From VXNF01 sp964291305 (lineage in GTDB: Bacteria > Actinomycetota > Acidimicrobiia > Acidimicrobiales > CATQHL01), in contig OZ219783.1 in the NCBI GenBank assembly GCA_964291305.2, forward strand, positions 1,426,001 through 1,490,000: a DNA stretch of 64,000 nt, in the 5' to 3' direction. The notes beneath the pieces were generated by a model that searched no databases, was not told where the DNA came from, and was given only the letters and a program-made list of their open reading frames with translations. Both the position numbers and the translations under genes were made by a program. This document shows, piece by piece, positions 27,154 to 36,617 of this stretch (its first letter is position 1; each line of letters opens with the position of its first letter).

Positions 27154-27190
27154 TGTTGTGATTGCGTCATATGCTGAAGCAACCACAACA
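27154..27190. repeat. 12-bp-arm inverted repeat in the ftsQ-ftsZ gap
   Basis: 27154-27165 (TGTTGTGATTGC) and 27179-27190 (GCAACCACAACA) are inverted copies with one mismatch and a 13-base spacer. In the minus-strand (ftsZ-sense) RNA the mismatch becomes a G-U pair, so the 12-bp stem would be unbroken. No U-tract follows, so it is not a classical terminator. It is either a leader hairpin or a dyad operator upstream of ftsZ. TTGACA is also found about 18 bases toward ftsZ. Confidence 0.75.
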
Positions 27191-27238
27191 CTAAGTCTCA
27201 ACTAGAGCGTTATATTGATCTCTTCTTCAACACAAAGT

Positions 27239-28030
27239 CTACAGACAAGATGGCTGGCGCGTCAACCCCGGTGTAGCCGGTGAACTGAGATTCAAAGTCT
27301 CCAAACACCGCAGGTTCACTTGGGCGATAACGCTGTGGAGAGCAACCATCTTTGCTGCTAGGTCGGTGGCATCCCCGAGTAGGATGTGGCCAGGAATGTT
27401 TAGCTGCAATACATACCCAGCGGGAGTTACTTCAAGCGCTCGAACTTGGGATCGCACCGGTTCATAAATTGCACCCACCACCCCAGCAGCCTCGCGTTGT
27501 GCGGCATTGAGCCAGTCGCCGGGAGTTGCCGAGGTACCGCTGAGTCCTGTAATAGGGAGAGTCCCCACAGGCACCTCTGAACTAATAACGAGAATACGAC
27601 CAGCCTCATCAGCGACGGCCCAACCACCTGCTACGGCTAGCGCCGCAACCGGGGTTCGTTCGGTCACAGTAAAAGTGACCGCGCCATTCCAGGAACGTGT
27701 GGAGTAAACATCTTTCACCCACGGCAACTGAGCGATCCGAGTTCTTGCAGATGTCAGATCTAGACCCACTAATGGCTGCCCACTGCTGATCCCGGCCACC
27801 CGCGTGATGTCGCTAACCGACGTCATGTTGGCGCCCTCCACCGCGACCCGCTCAACGTCTAGCAGCTCGCTGCGGGTTGCTAGATATCCCGACAGCAGGG
27901 CCAAGGCAACGGCAAGGAAAAGCCAAAGGATGCGACGCCGACGGACTTCACTGGCTTTGGCCTCTGCATGTACAACTGCACGTCTCGCGGCTATGCGCGG
28001 GTGGGTAATACTCGGGGAGTGGGTAGTCAC
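27239..28030 (-). CDS. ftsQ: Cell division protein FtsQ
   Basis: Bitopic divisome protein, 263 aa: a basic cytoplasmic N-terminus (residues 1-32), one membrane segment ILWLFLAVALALLSGYLA (about 34-52), then a POTRA domain (LLDVERVAVEGANMTSVSDI) and a beta domain (PWVKDVYSTRSWNGAVTFTV, split here for length). The GTG start at 28030 overlaps the murB stop. It ends 168 bases before ftsZ. The sequence is divergent, as FtsQ usually is; position and topology support the name. Confidence 0.92.
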   Translation of the reverse strand: MTTHSPSITHPRIAARRAVVHAEAKASEVRRRRILWLFLAVALALLSGYLATRSELLDVERVAVEGANMTSVSDITRVAGISSGQPLVGLDLTSARTRIAQLPWVKDVYSTRSWNGAVTFTVTERTPVAALAVAGGWAVADEAGRILVISSEVPVGTLPITGLSGTSATPGDWLNAAQREAAGVVGAIYEPVRSQVRALEVTPAGYVLQLNIPGHILLGDATDLAAKMVALHSVIAQVNLRCLETLNLSSPATPGLTRQPSCL

Positions 28031-28989
28031 GCTGGGCTCCAGGTAGTTTCGTCGAAGCCCACAAGCTGAGTTTCGGGGTGGAGGCGAACACCGCTGTGCG
28101 ACTCCACTCGCTCAGCGACCTCTCGCATCAGTGCAAAGACATCGTCTGCTGATCCGCCAGGGTCAGCCTGAATAAAGTTGGCGTGCAAGCTGGAAACCGC
28201 AGCAGTGCCAATCCGCAGGTCCTTGCAGCCTGCTGCCTCAATGAGTCGACCAGCTGAATCATCGGCTGGGTTAATAAATACAGAGCCTGTATTGGCACCC
28301 CCCGGCTGATTAACCCTCCGCCAAGTGACTATCTCCCGAATGCGCTCCTCCTCGCGGCTGCAGTCGCTTGTACAGAGCATTAGTTCAACCTCTACTATAA
28401 CTTCATGTTGTTGGAGTTCGGAACTTCTATAGCTCAACCGAAGCTCGGTAATGTCCCTCTGGCACGGCAGCCCCGTTAGGAGATCTACGATTTCTACCCA
28501 GCGAGCTACTTGACTCATATCCGATCCGTGACCGCCAGCATTCATGCGGACGGCTCCGCCGATACTCCCCGGCACACCTACCGCCCAGCTGAACCCCCCC
28601 AGCCCAGCAGCCGCACAGCGCCTTGCCACGACAGGCAAGGGAGCCGCCCCACCGGCGTATACCCGCGGCGACTCAATACGCGTCGTAGCAAATGCCGAGC
28701 CGAGACGCAGGACTATCCCGGTAAATCCCGCGTCGGCCACAAGCAGGTTGGAGCCCAAGCCGATAACCATCACTGACCATTGTTCCGCCGAGCTGAGAGT
28801 AGCTAGCCGCAACAGATCTTCCCGCGAGCCAACCTCTATGAGGATGCTTGCCGAGCCTCCTACACGATAGGTGCTGAGTCCGCCTAGCGGAGCATCTGGA
28901 CGTACTAAAGAGGCCGGCAGCTCACCTTCCAATAGTGCAGCAACCCGGCGCCACCCCATTTTGCTGAGAGAAGAGTTTTTGACCCTCAT
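28027..28989 (-). CDS. murB: UDP-N-acetylenolpyruvoylglucosamine reductase
   Basis: Flavoenzyme that reduces the enolpyruvyl group to lactyl, completing UDP-MurNAc, 320 aa. FAD-binding parts are seen in LGLGSNLLVADAG and the VGVPGSIGGAVRMNAGGHG segment, the catalytic Ser in GANTGSVFINP, YRSSEL, and the catalytic Glu in HPETQLVG. The start overlaps the murC stop (ATGA). Having murC just upstream and ftsQ just downstream is the usual Gram-positive dcw order. Confidence 0.96.
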   Translation of the reverse strand: MRVKNSSLSKMGWRRVAALLEGELPASLVRPDAPLGGLSTYRVGGSASILIEVGSREDLLRLATLSSAEQWSVMVIGLGSNLLVADAGFTGIVLRLGSAFATTRIESPRVYAGGAAPLPVVARRCAAAGLGGFSWAVGVPGSIGGAVRMNAGGHGSDMSQVARWVEIVDLLTGLPCQRDITELRLSYRSSELQQHEVIVEVELMLCTSDCSREEERIREIVTWRRVNQPGGANTGSVFINPADDSAGRLIEAAGCKDLRIGTAAVSSLHANFIQADPGGSADDVFALMREVAERVESHSGVRLHPETQLVGFDETTWSPA

Positions 28990-30413
28990 TGTCTTAGTTC
29001 GCTAAGCAACTCGGCCGGTAGGGTCGTCAGGTCACCAGCGTTGAGAGTCAAGCATAGATCACCTGGGCGCAACTCCTTGAGTAAGTAACGGCGTAGCTCG
29101 CGTCGGTGGGGGAACCATCCCACCCGCTTATAGGGTTCTGCCTCCAGCAAGGCATCGGCCAAGAGTTTGCCACTTACACCGGGGTGGGGAGGCTCCCCGG
29201 CGCCGTACACCTCGGTGAACACGACCAGATCAGCTTCGCCGAATGCTGTGGCAAAGTCTTGCCACAGCGTGGCGGTTCGGGTGTAACGATGAGGCTGAAA
29301 GATACACACCAGCCGGTTCCAGCCGCCGCTCCGGGCAGCAGCTAGCACGGCGGCAACTTCTCCCGGCAGGTGGGCATAGTCGTCGACAAAAGTGACCCCA
29401 GCGGCGTTACCTCTGAACTCATACCGGCGCGAGACCCCGCCGTAGTGAGCCAGGATTGTGCTGCTTTGGGCTAGCGCTACACCCAGTTGTTCGGCACAGG
29501 CCATGGCGGCGACTGCGTTTAGCGCATTGTGCAGACCCGGCACTGGCAGCTTGACCCAAACCCGATCCCCAGCGCGGCGCTCAAGGCTGAACTCCACACC
29601 ACTTCGTGCTGGCACAAGACTTGTGAGGCGATAATCCGCTCCTGGCGAAGTGCCATAGCTCAAAGTGCCCTGGTGTTGCTCGCTAAAGCGCTGACCCCAA
29701 GAATCCTCAAGGCACACGAGCCGGAAGCCCACGACTTGCTGTAGGAACTCCTCGAAAGCCTGATGTAGGCCCTCAACACTGCCATAGCGGTCGAGATGAT
29801 CGGCTTCCACGCTGGTGACTGCGGCCATCTCCGGAGATAGCTGGAGAAAGGTCCCGTCGCTCTCGTCTGCCTCGACGACTAGCCAATCCCCCGAGCCCCA
29901 AACGGCGCCAGTGCCAATTTCGTTGACGTCACCGCCGATCACGAATGACGGCTGGAGACCGGCCTCGGCCAGCACTAAGGCCAGCATCGAGGAAGTCGTC
30001 GTCTTGCCGTGTGTACCCGCCACCGCGAGTGTCCGGCGTAGTTGGCAGATGGCTGAGAGGAGATCGGCGCGTGAATAAACGGGGATCCCGAGGCGGTGAG
30101 CTGCCTGGATCTCCACGTTGTCATCGCCAACGGCACTCGAACGGGCCACTAGATCCGGCGGCGGCCTCATAGTTTGGTGACCGTCAACTTCAGCACCGCC
30201 GATCCGACCCGGCGCTAGGACATGTTCAGCACGATGTCCCACGGCCACGCCTAGCCCACGGGATCGGAGACGCTCGAAGGCAGCTGAAGCCTTCAGATCC
30301 GATCCGGTCACTATGTGTCCCGCATCAGCCAAAACCGTGGCAATAGCGCTCATGCCCGCGCCGCCTACACCGACCACGTGAATGTGGCACATCGAATCGA
30401 GTCTCAGAGTCAT
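28986..30413 (-). CDS. murC: UDP-N-acetylmuramate-L-alanine ligase
   Basis: ATP-dependent ligase adding L-Ala to UDP-MurNAc, 475 aa. The N-terminal Rossmann domain starts MCHIHVVGVGGAGMSAIATV, the P-loop is GTHGKTTTSSML (about residues 134-145), then VEADESDGTFL, and the C-terminal domain has VDDYAHLPGEV and FQPHRYTRT. It overlaps murG upstream and murB downstream by four bases each, so it is tightly coupled. Confidence 0.97.
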   Translation of the reverse strand: MTLRLDSMCHIHVVGVGGAGMSAIATVLADAGHIVTGSDLKASAAFERLRSRGLGVAVGHRAEHVLAPGRIGGAEVDGHQTMRPPPDLVARSSAVGDDNVEIQAAHRLGIPVYSRADLLSAICQLRRTLAVAGTHGKTTTSSMLALVLAEAGLQPSFVIGGDVNEIGTGAVWGSGDWLVVEADESDGTFLQLSPEMAAVTSVEADHLDRYGSVEGLHQAFEEFLQQVVGFRLVCLEDSWGQRFSEQHQGTLSYGTSPGADYRLTSLVPARSGVEFSLERRAGDRVWVKLPVPGLHNALNAVAAMACAEQLGVALAQSSTILAHYGGVSRRYEFRGNAAGVTFVDDYAHLPGEVAAVLAAARSGGWNRLVCIFQPHRYTRTATLWQDFATAFGEADLVVFTEVYGAGEPPHPGVSGKLLADALLEAEPYKRVGWFPHRRELRRYLLKELRPGDLCLTLNAGDLTTLPAELLSELRQ

Positions 30414-31588
30414 AATTCCGCGCTCTGGCCGACTGTCGCCAGCAGCAGTTCCGTCAACTGCTGAGCAGCCTGCGGCCGGGCAAACGAGGCGGCCGCCAGC
30501 TCCATCTGCTGGAGTGTTGGAGGATCGTCTATTAGTTGAGCAATCGTTGCCGCTAGGTGCGAACCGTCCAGTGTCGATTCCGCAACAACCTTGGCAGCTC
30601 CCGCGGCTGCAAACGTGGCGGCATTGGCAGTCTGGTGATCGTGGCTTGCACCGGTCAGTGGTACCAGCAAACCAGCGCGCCCCGCCATAGCCAGTTCCGC
30701 CAGCGCGCTGCCACCAGCGCGGCTGATTACCAGATCGGCAGCCGCAAGCGCCGTTGGCATGTCGTGTTCGTAGCTAACTCTCTGGTATTGCAGGCCTCCG
30801 CTGGGAGTTTCCGGTGCAGAGAGGCCGAGACCTCCGTCGGCCTGCCCTACGACATGGCGTACCGCCAGATCACCACGGTGAGCCAGCACAGTGCAGGCCT
30901 CTCGAACAGCCGCATTTAGCCGGGCTGCACCCTGCGACCCGCCAACAACCAGGATCAGCTGTCGACTTTCAGCCACCCCTAGCGAAGCACGAGCCCGATA
31001 CCTGGCCCTAATTTTCAAATCAGGATTAGCCGACGCTTGCTGCAGGGCCGCGATGGGATCTCGCACCGGGAGCCCGGTAACAACAGGTCTTGGGAGATCG
31101 GTACCTTCGAAAGCCACAGCCGAGCACACCGCCCAGCGAGCCGCCAGCCGGTTAGCTGATCCGGGCTTGGCATTGGCCTCCAAGATGACGACCGGGATGC
31201 CCCGGAGTCGGGCTGCTAGAGCGCAGGCTGCGCTTACATACCCACCTTGCGCCAGCACGATTCTGGCTGTCACCCGCCCCAGTAATCGCCAGCATTGCCA
31301 AGTGCCAACCGCCAATGCCCATGCAGCAAGAAGGTCGCTGGCGCCGATACGCCGCTTGAATCCTCGTGCGGCAATCGCCGTAGCCCCGAATCCCGCCGAA
31401 GCTACGATCTCGGCGTCTAAGGCTCGCCGGCTTATGACAAAATGAGCCTTCCAGCGCGCTGGAGAATCCCCACTAGTCAGCACTCCGGCGACCGCTAACC
31501 CAGGGTAAATGTGACCACCTGTGCCACCGCCAGCGACCACGAGCCCAGCTTGCTCCCGCGATTCGCCGGCTCGACGCCAAATGCTCAC
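30410..31588 (-). CDS. murG: Undecaprenyldiphospho-muramoylpentapeptide GlcNAc transferase
   Basis: GT28 glycosyltransferase that converts lipid I to lipid II at the cytoplasmic membrane face, 392 aa. The N-terminal GGGTGGHIYPGLAVA loop, LAQGGYVSA, the GGSQGAARLN motif and the UDP-GlcNAc-binding ISRAGGSALAELAMAGR are all visible. The GTG start at 31588 is one base after the ftsW stop. N-terminal residues 1-15 are an extension ahead of the family start. Confidence 0.96.
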   Translation of the reverse strand: MSIWRRAGESREQAGLVVAGGGTGGHIYPGLAVAGVLTSGDSPARWKAHFVISRRALDAEIVASAGFGATAIAARGFKRRIGASDLLAAWALAVGTWQCWRLLGRVTARIVLAQGGYVSAACALAARLRGIPVVILEANAKPGSANRLAARWAVCSAVAFEGTDLPRPVVTGLPVRDPIAALQQASANPDLKIRARYRARASLGVAESRQLILVVGGSQGAARLNAAVREACTVLAHRGDLAVRHVVGQADGGLGLSAPETPSGGLQYQRVSYEHDMPTALAAADLVISRAGGSALAELAMAGRAGLLVPLTGASHDHQTANAATFAAAGAAKVVAESTLDGSHLAATIAQLIDDPPTLQQMELAAASFARPQAAQQLTELLLATVGQSAEL

Positions 31589-31589
31589 T

Positions 31590-32786
31590 TTACCCGGCCT
31601 GCCGCGCCCGGCTCTGCCGTGCCACGTTCATGAGAATGCCAGCAGCCGCCAGATTCACTATGAGACTCGAACCCCCGTAGGACACAAAAGGCAGAGGCAC
31701 CCCCATGACTGGCAGCAAGCTCTGCGCCACCGCGATGTTGATGAAGGCTTGCAGCACAAACCAGCCACAAATCCCTGCCGCCAGAAAGGCTCCAAAGGGA
31801 TCTGGGGCATCCCGCACTACCCGGATTCCGAGAATCCCCAGGGACAGAAACAGCAATACAACCACCAACGCACCGATAAATCCCAAGTGCTCGGCAATGC
31901 TGACAAAGATGAAGTCGGTGTGGGCATACGGTACGTAAGCCAAAGTAGAACGGGCGCCTGCGGGCCCAACTCCGACGAGACCGCCCGAGGCAATCCCCAC
32001 CTGTGCCTGCACGGCTTGGTAGCCGACACCGTAGGGATCCGCCCAGGGATCCAGGAAGGACATAAAGCGCTGCCGCCGATAACCAATCAGGAAGGTAAAC
32101 AACACCACCATCCCAACCCCCAGCCCCACAAGCGCCGCTACCTGCCGAGTTGGCAATCCAGCCAGGAACACCATCGCCAGCAGAATCCCCCCGAGCAGCA
32201 CAACCGAACCGAGGCTGGGCTGGGCCAAGATCAGCGCCGACATTGCGCCAAACACCAAGAGCAAAGGCAGCAGGACCTGGCGCACGCTGGCCACCCGTTC
32301 CAGCCGCCGCGATAGAAGCGAAGCGCCGAATAGCACCAGTGAGAGTTTCGCCACTTCCGACGGCTGCAGCACCAGACTGCCCACCCGGATCCAGCGTGTC
32401 GAACCGTTCCCGACCTGCGCCAGCGGTGAGGGCACTAGCAATAGGACAAGCGCCGCCAGCGTGACCACCAGCAAGCCAGTGGTCACGAATCGTGCCCGCC
32501 AGCGGTGGTAGTCCACACGCAGGGTCACGATGCCGACACCGGCGCCGAGTGCCAGCCACAGGGCGTGACGCTTGGCGTGATGGAACGGATCGTCGGAAGT
32601 CTCTATAGACGGCACAGACGAGGACAGCAACACCATCACAAAACCCAGCGCGCTCACTAGCAGTACTAGGACGGCTATACCGGCGAAGGTCCGCGTGTTG
32701 CGTCCCACCGGTGGGCTGAGCAGAGCGCGCAGCAACGGTACTCGCCTGCGCTGGCTGCCGACAGAGCCGATCGTGGTAGCTGTCAT
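31590..32786 (-). CDS. ftsW: SEDS-family peptidoglycan polymerase FtsW
   Basis: 398-aa membrane protein with about ten hydrophobic helices that polymerises septal peptidoglycan together with FtsI. Family motifs include PSVPSIETSDDPFHHAKR (loop), NGSTRWIRVGSLVLQPSEVAKL (key: W-I-x-G and QPSE-K), GPAGARSTLAYVPYAHTDFI (split), and PLPFVSYGGSSL near the end. The catalytic Asp region follows YAHTDF. ATGA overlap with murD. A long alternative frame in the same stretch is only a shadow. Confidence 0.96.
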   Translation of the reverse strand: MTATTIGSVGSQRRRVPLLRALLSPPVGRNTRTFAGIAVLVLLVSALGFVMVLLSSSVPSIETSDDPFHHAKRHALWLALGAGVGIVTLRVDYHRWRARFVTTGLLVVTLAALVLLLVPSPLAQVGNGSTRWIRVGSLVLQPSEVAKLSLVLFGASLLSRRLERVASVRQVLLPLLLVFGAMSALILAQPSLGSVVLLGGILLAMVFLAGLPTRQVAALVGLGVGMVVLFTFLIGYRRQRFMSFLDPWADPYGVGYQAVQAQVGIASGGLVGVGPAGARSTLAYVPYAHTDFIFVSIAEHLGFIGALVVVLLFLSLGILGIRVVRDAPDPFGAFLAAGICGWFVLQAFINIAVAQSLLPVMGVPLPFVSYGGSSLIVNLAAAGILMNVARQSRARQAG

Positions 32787-34120
32787 TGCGGTTCTTCCTG
32801 TCCGACCGCGTTACGCACGAGTGTGGCGAAGTGCTCACCCCTCTGACGGTAGGAGCCGTACCAGTCGAAAGAAGTACAGCCGGGTGAGAGCAGGATGGCG
32901 TCGCCCGCCAGGGCCATCTCCCCGGCTGCGGCGACCGCCGTCTCCATATCAGAGGCACAACGCACTGGCCGCGAGCCGGCGAAGATAGCGGAGATCTCCT
33001 CAGCTGCCTCGCCGATTGCCACCACGGCTCGAACCGAAGCGGCATTGGCAAGGCAACCCAAGTCGAGGCCCTTGTTACGTCCCCCAGCGATCAGCACGGC
33101 TGATTCGAAGGCACTGGTAGCGGCCAGAACAGCATCAGGGGTTGTGGCTTTCGAATCGTTGTACCAGCAGATGCCGTCACTTTCGGCCACCAGTTGGAGC
33201 CGGTGCGGAAGCCCGCGGAAGGCTGCCAAGGCACCACATAGATCTGCGGTAGGTGCGCCGGCAGCCAGAGCGCACGCAACTGCCGCCTCGGCGTTTCGCA
33301 GATCGTGGGGAAAGCGCCTGGGCAACTGTCGGATCTCTAGCAGCGGCTCCCCGCCAACCCGCAAGACCTTCCCGCCGTCGTCGACGCTCACGTCACTGGC
33401 CGGTGTGCCAAAAGTCACCACCTTGGGGCTAACTGGCTGCCAGGACCTCACAACTGGGTCGGCGTTGTTGACCACCGCCACGTCGTCTTCGAGCATGTGG
33501 AGCCACAGGGCGGACTTGGCTTCTGCGTAGGCCTCCAGCGAGGCATGCACATCCAGATGGTCGGGCGAGAAGTTCAGCCAGGCTCCCACCCGTGGGCGAA
33601 ACCAGCGGCTGCGACCTAAACGGAACGAGGAGGCCTCTGCCACAAACATCGCCGGAGTGGAATCCTCGATGGCACTCACCAGTGGCAACTCGTTGTTACC
33701 CGCGGCCAACGCTGCACTGCTCGGAGCTAGCGCCGCGGCTACCAAAGTTGTGACCGTCGTCTTGCCATTCGTGCCGGTGATCGCCACGACGGGACGCTCG
33801 TCCCAGACCGCGGCTAGGTCGAACTCGCTGATAACCCGCGCGCCGGCAACGGCAGCTGCCCGCATGGCTGGGTGTCGGTCGGCCATTCCAGGCGTAGGCA
33901 GGAAGGCAGCACAGCGACTCATGATGTCGGCTAACTCTTGACCCTCCGGAGGGTCTTGCAACTCCACATCGGCTGCTTCCGTCGCCCGGCTGACAGCCAG
34001 ATCAGGCGAATCGTCTACTGCGATGAACTCCATTTCACGGCGCGCTAGCGCAGCGGCCACGGCCCGGTTGGTGGCTCCCATGCCCCACAACAACAACGGT
34101 CCTTCGCCCGAGTGAATCAC
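32783..34120 (-). CDS. murD: UDP-N-acetylmuramoylalanine-D-glutamate ligase
   Basis: ATP-dependent ligase adding D-Glu, 445 aa. The P-loop is TGTNGKTTVTTL (about residues 114-125), GNNELPL and NFSPDHLDVH follow, and the C-terminal domain has the NDSKATTPDAVLAA motif and LLSPGCTSFDWYGSYRQRG (split). The GTG start at 34120 overlaps the mraY stop (GTGA) and its own stop overlaps ftsW. The carbamylated-Lys region is AEAKSALW. Confidence 0.97.
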   Translation of the reverse strand: MIHSGEGPLLLWGMGATNRAVAAALARREMEFIAVDDSPDLAVSRATEAADVELQDPPEGQELADIMSRCAAFLPTPGMADRHPAMRAAAVAGARVISEFDLAAVWDERPVVAITGTNGKTTVTTLVAAALAPSSAALAAGNNELPLVSAIEDSTPAMFVAEASSFRLGRSRWFRPRVGAWLNFSPDHLDVHASLEAYAEAKSALWLHMLEDDVAVVNNADPVVRSWQPVSPKVVTFGTPASDVSVDDGGKVLRVGGEPLLEIRQLPRRFPHDLRNAEAAVACALAAGAPTADLCGALAAFRGLPHRLQLVAESDGICWYNDSKATTPDAVLAATSAFESAVLIAGGRNKGLDLGCLANAASVRAVVAIGEAAEEISAIFAGSRPVRCASDMETAVAAAGEMALAGDAILLSPGCTSFDWYGSYRQRGEHFATLVRNAVGQEEPQ

Positions 34121-35175
34121 GGTGAACCGCCAGTAGCCGACCCTGTTTCTGACAACGGGAAGTAATCGGCATAAAAGAGTCCTAGCGCCACAGCCGTGGC
34201 GAACCCCGCCAGAAGCCAGAAGCGCACGATGACCCAGGTTTCATGCCAGCCGCGCTTCTCGAAGTGATGGTGAATCGGCGCCATGGCGAACAGGCGGCGC
34301 CCCCCTAGGTACTTGAACACCCCAATCTGCAGAATCACCGACAGGGCTTCTGCTACGAACAGTGCGCTCATGATCGGCAATAGCAGATGAGTGTTGGTCG
34401 TGAGGGCTAGACAAGCCAGCGCAGTGCCAACAGCTAGCGAACCGGCGTCGCCCATGATGATTTGCGCCGGGGCTGCGTTCCACCAAAGAAATCCGGCACA
34501 ACCTCCAAGCATGGCTGCACCCACGACCGCCAGATCCAGTGCGTGCGGGAGATCGTAAAGATCCACGTGCCGGAAGGCCCAGTAGCCGATGATCACGAAG
34601 GCAGCAAAGTTGAAGATGCTGGAGCCGGCCGCCAGCCCGTCTAAGCCGTCGGCGAAGTTAACCCCGTTAGATGCAGCGACAATTATCAGCACCGCCCAAA
34701 AGCTCCAGCCGACCGGTCCCATGTCCCAGCCAATGCCCCCCACACGTGTGAACGACAGCTCGGTACTTATGTCGGTGGCTAAGACCGTCAGGATCGCGAA
34801 ACCTCCACCCACCAAACAAAGTCCCAGCATCTTGGCTCGCTTGCTGAGACCCTTGCTGTGGGATCGAGTTACCTTCAACCAGTCATCCACGGCTCCCACG
34901 ACAGCTGCGGCCACAATGGCAAGCATCACCAGAATCCCTGTACGAGTGAATATCCCGCCATAGATGAAGTCGCTTCCGGCGTAGCCCGCGCAAGCGCCCC
35001 CGACGATTGCCAGCCCGCCCATCGTTGGGGTGCCCTGCTTGTGGGCATGAGTCTCGGGACCGTCGTTGCGGATCGGCTGAGCCAGATTTCGTGAGCGGAA
35101 GAACGCCATCAGCAGGCGAGTCCCCCCCAAGGACACAACGGTGGAAATAGCTGCGGCCAGCAATAGCCGAATCAC
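34117..35175 (-). CDS. mraY: Phospho-N-acetylmuramoyl-pentapeptide transferase
   Basis: Ten-helix membrane enzyme making lipid I from UDP-MurNAc-pentapeptide and undecaprenyl phosphate, 352 aa. Diagnostic motifs are TPTMGG, the Asp pair in VDDWLK with SKGLSKRAK, NFADGLDGLAAG, and the HHH motif in APIHHHFEKRGW. A GTG start at 35175 overlaps the murE stop. The direct murE neighbour upstream is unusual because murF normally lies between. Confidence 0.97.
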   Translation of the reverse strand: MIRLLLAAAISTVVSLGGTRLLMAFFRSRNLAQPIRNDGPETHAHKQGTPTMGGLAIVGGACAGYAGSDFIYGGIFTRTGILVMLAIVAAAVVGAVDDWLKVTRSHSKGLSKRAKMLGLCLVGGGFAILTVLATDISTELSFTRVGGIGWDMGPVGWSFWAVLIIVAASNGVNFADGLDGLAAGSSIFNFAAFVIIGYWAFRHVDLYDLPHALDLAVVGAAMLGGCAGFLWWNAAPAQIIMGDAGSLAVGTALACLALTTNTHLLLPIMSALFVAEALSVILQIGVFKYLGGRRLFAMAPIHHHFEKRGWHETWVIVRFWLLAGFATAVALGLFYADYFPLSETGSATGGSP

Positions 35176-36617
35176 AGTGCCAGCCCTGTCTCGCTGAGGC
35201 TGCTCAGCAACTCCCGCACTACCGCTCGATCATCAAACGGGAAGGATTGCCTGCCAATAATCTGTTCGGTTTCGTGACCTTTGCCGGCGACGATCACCAC
35301 ATCTCCAGCCCTGGCCCCCACCAAGGCAGAGGCAATAGCGCGCCGGCGATCCAGCTCAACTTCGGTTGCTTCGTGCCGCGCTCCGGCTAGAACCGCTGCG
35401 GCGATCCTCTCCGGATCTTCCCCCCGAGGGTTGTCGGAAGTGATGATGACCCTGTCGGCAAGTCGGGCGGCAATGGCCCCCATCTCCTCTCGCTTGCCTT
35501 CATCCCGTTCGCCGCCACAGCCAAAGACCACGCTCAGACAGGCTTGCGCAGGCGCCAGAGTGCGCCCAGCGCGCAGCAGTTGCTCTAAGGAGGCCGGGGA
35601 ATGAGCAAAATCCACAATCACTACCGCTGGCGACTCAGCTACCACCTCAAACCGGCCCGGCAACTGCGGAGCTTGCCGAAGCCCAGCGGCAATCTCAGCT
35701 GGTTGCGCCCCCATGGCCTCGGCCATCGTCGCCGCCACCACCGCGTTTACGACGTTATGCATACCGCCCAGCGGCAGTGAAATCTCTACCTGGTGCCAGC
35801 GGAATCGGCTGGCCTTCATGGTCGTCTCCAGCATTTCGGCATCATCGATGGAACAGCTATGCACCTCGCCTACAGCCGAGGCGGCGAGTCGTTTACCCCA
35901 GCAGTCGTCGGTACACACCACCGAAACGGCAGTCCTTTCGGCTTCAAATAGCCGGCACTTTGCCTTGAAGTACTGCTCCATGTCTCGGTGGTAATCCAGG
36001 TGATCCACCGAGAGATTCGTGAACCCCGAGACAGCGAACTGCAATCCCTCAACCCGCTGCTGGGCCAGCCCGTGAGAACTGATCTCCAGCACCACTGCAT
36101 CTGCTCCGTCAGCTAGGGCCGCGGCAAGACGCCGAGCTAGGTCCACAGGTCTAGGGGTGGTGAGCGATCCGCTGAGCGTGCCGCTGACGAAGCAGCATCG
36201 GCCGGTTTCGCTCAGGATGCTGTCCAGCAAATACGCCACGGTTGTCTTGCCGTTGGTGCCCGTGACAGCTGCCAGCTCCAAGTTTTGCTGTGGCGAACCC
36301 TCATGGGCCAGCGCCAGGGGACCTACCGCAGCGCGTGAGTTGGCTACCAATACCTGGGGTAACCGGAGCGGCAAAGGGCGCTCAACTACCAACGCTAACG
36401 ACCCAGCCTCAGCTGCTTGAGGAGCGAAGTCGTGACCATCTAGTGATTCGCCGGACACACAGCAAAAGAGCGTTCCGGCAAGGGCCTCACGGGAGTCCTC
36501 AACAACCGACGAGATCAGCGGGTCAACCACGTCTGTCTCCGCCGGGATATGTAGCTGATATGCCAGACGACTGCTTTGCAGGAGTTGACTCAGAGGTTGC
36601 GCTTTAGCTTTAGCCAT
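35172..36617 (-). CDS. murE: UDP-MurNAc-L-Ala-D-Glu ligase (meso-DAP type)
   Basis: ATP-dependent ligase adding the third peptide residue, 481 aa. The P-loop is TGTNGKTTVAYLL, the carbamyl-Lys region is YFKAKCRLF, and SDNPRGEDPERI carries the DNPR motif that marks meso-diaminopimelate specificity. I chose the ATG at 36617 because GGAG sits at the right distance upstream; a TTG at 36629 is the longer option. The start lies eight bases inside the ftsI 3' end. A DAP-type wall fits an actinobacterium. Confidence 0.96.
   Translation of the reverse strand: MAKAKAQPLSQLLQSSRLAYQLHIPAETDVVDPLISSVVEDSREALAGTLFCCVSGESLDGHDFAPQAAEAGSLALVVERPLPLRLPQVLVANSRAAVGPLALAHEGSPQQNLELAAVTGTNGKTTVAYLLDSILSETGRCCFVSGTLSGSLTTPRPVDLARRLAAALADGADAVVLEISSHGLAQQRVEGLQFAVSGFTNLSVDHLDYHRDMEQYFKAKCRLFEAERTAVSVVCTDDCWGKRLAASAVGEVHSCSIDDAEMLETTMKASRFRWHQVEISLPLGGMHNVVNAVVAATMAEAMGAQPAEIAAGLRQAPQLPGRFEVVAESPAVVIVDFAHSPASLEQLLRAGRTLAPAQACLSVVFGCGGERDEGKREEMGAIAARLADRVIITSDNPRGEDPERIAAAVLAGARHEATEVELDRRRAIASALVGARAGDVVIVAGKGHETEQIIGRQSFPFDDRAVVRELLSSLSETGLAL

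Noticed and set aside
31585..33051. A 488-codon minus-strand reading frame overlapping ftsW and murD
   Set aside because: It is in another frame of the ftsW/murD coding DNA, is rich in Gly/Arg/Cys/Trp and has no domain; ftsW in the correct frame has all SEDS motifs.
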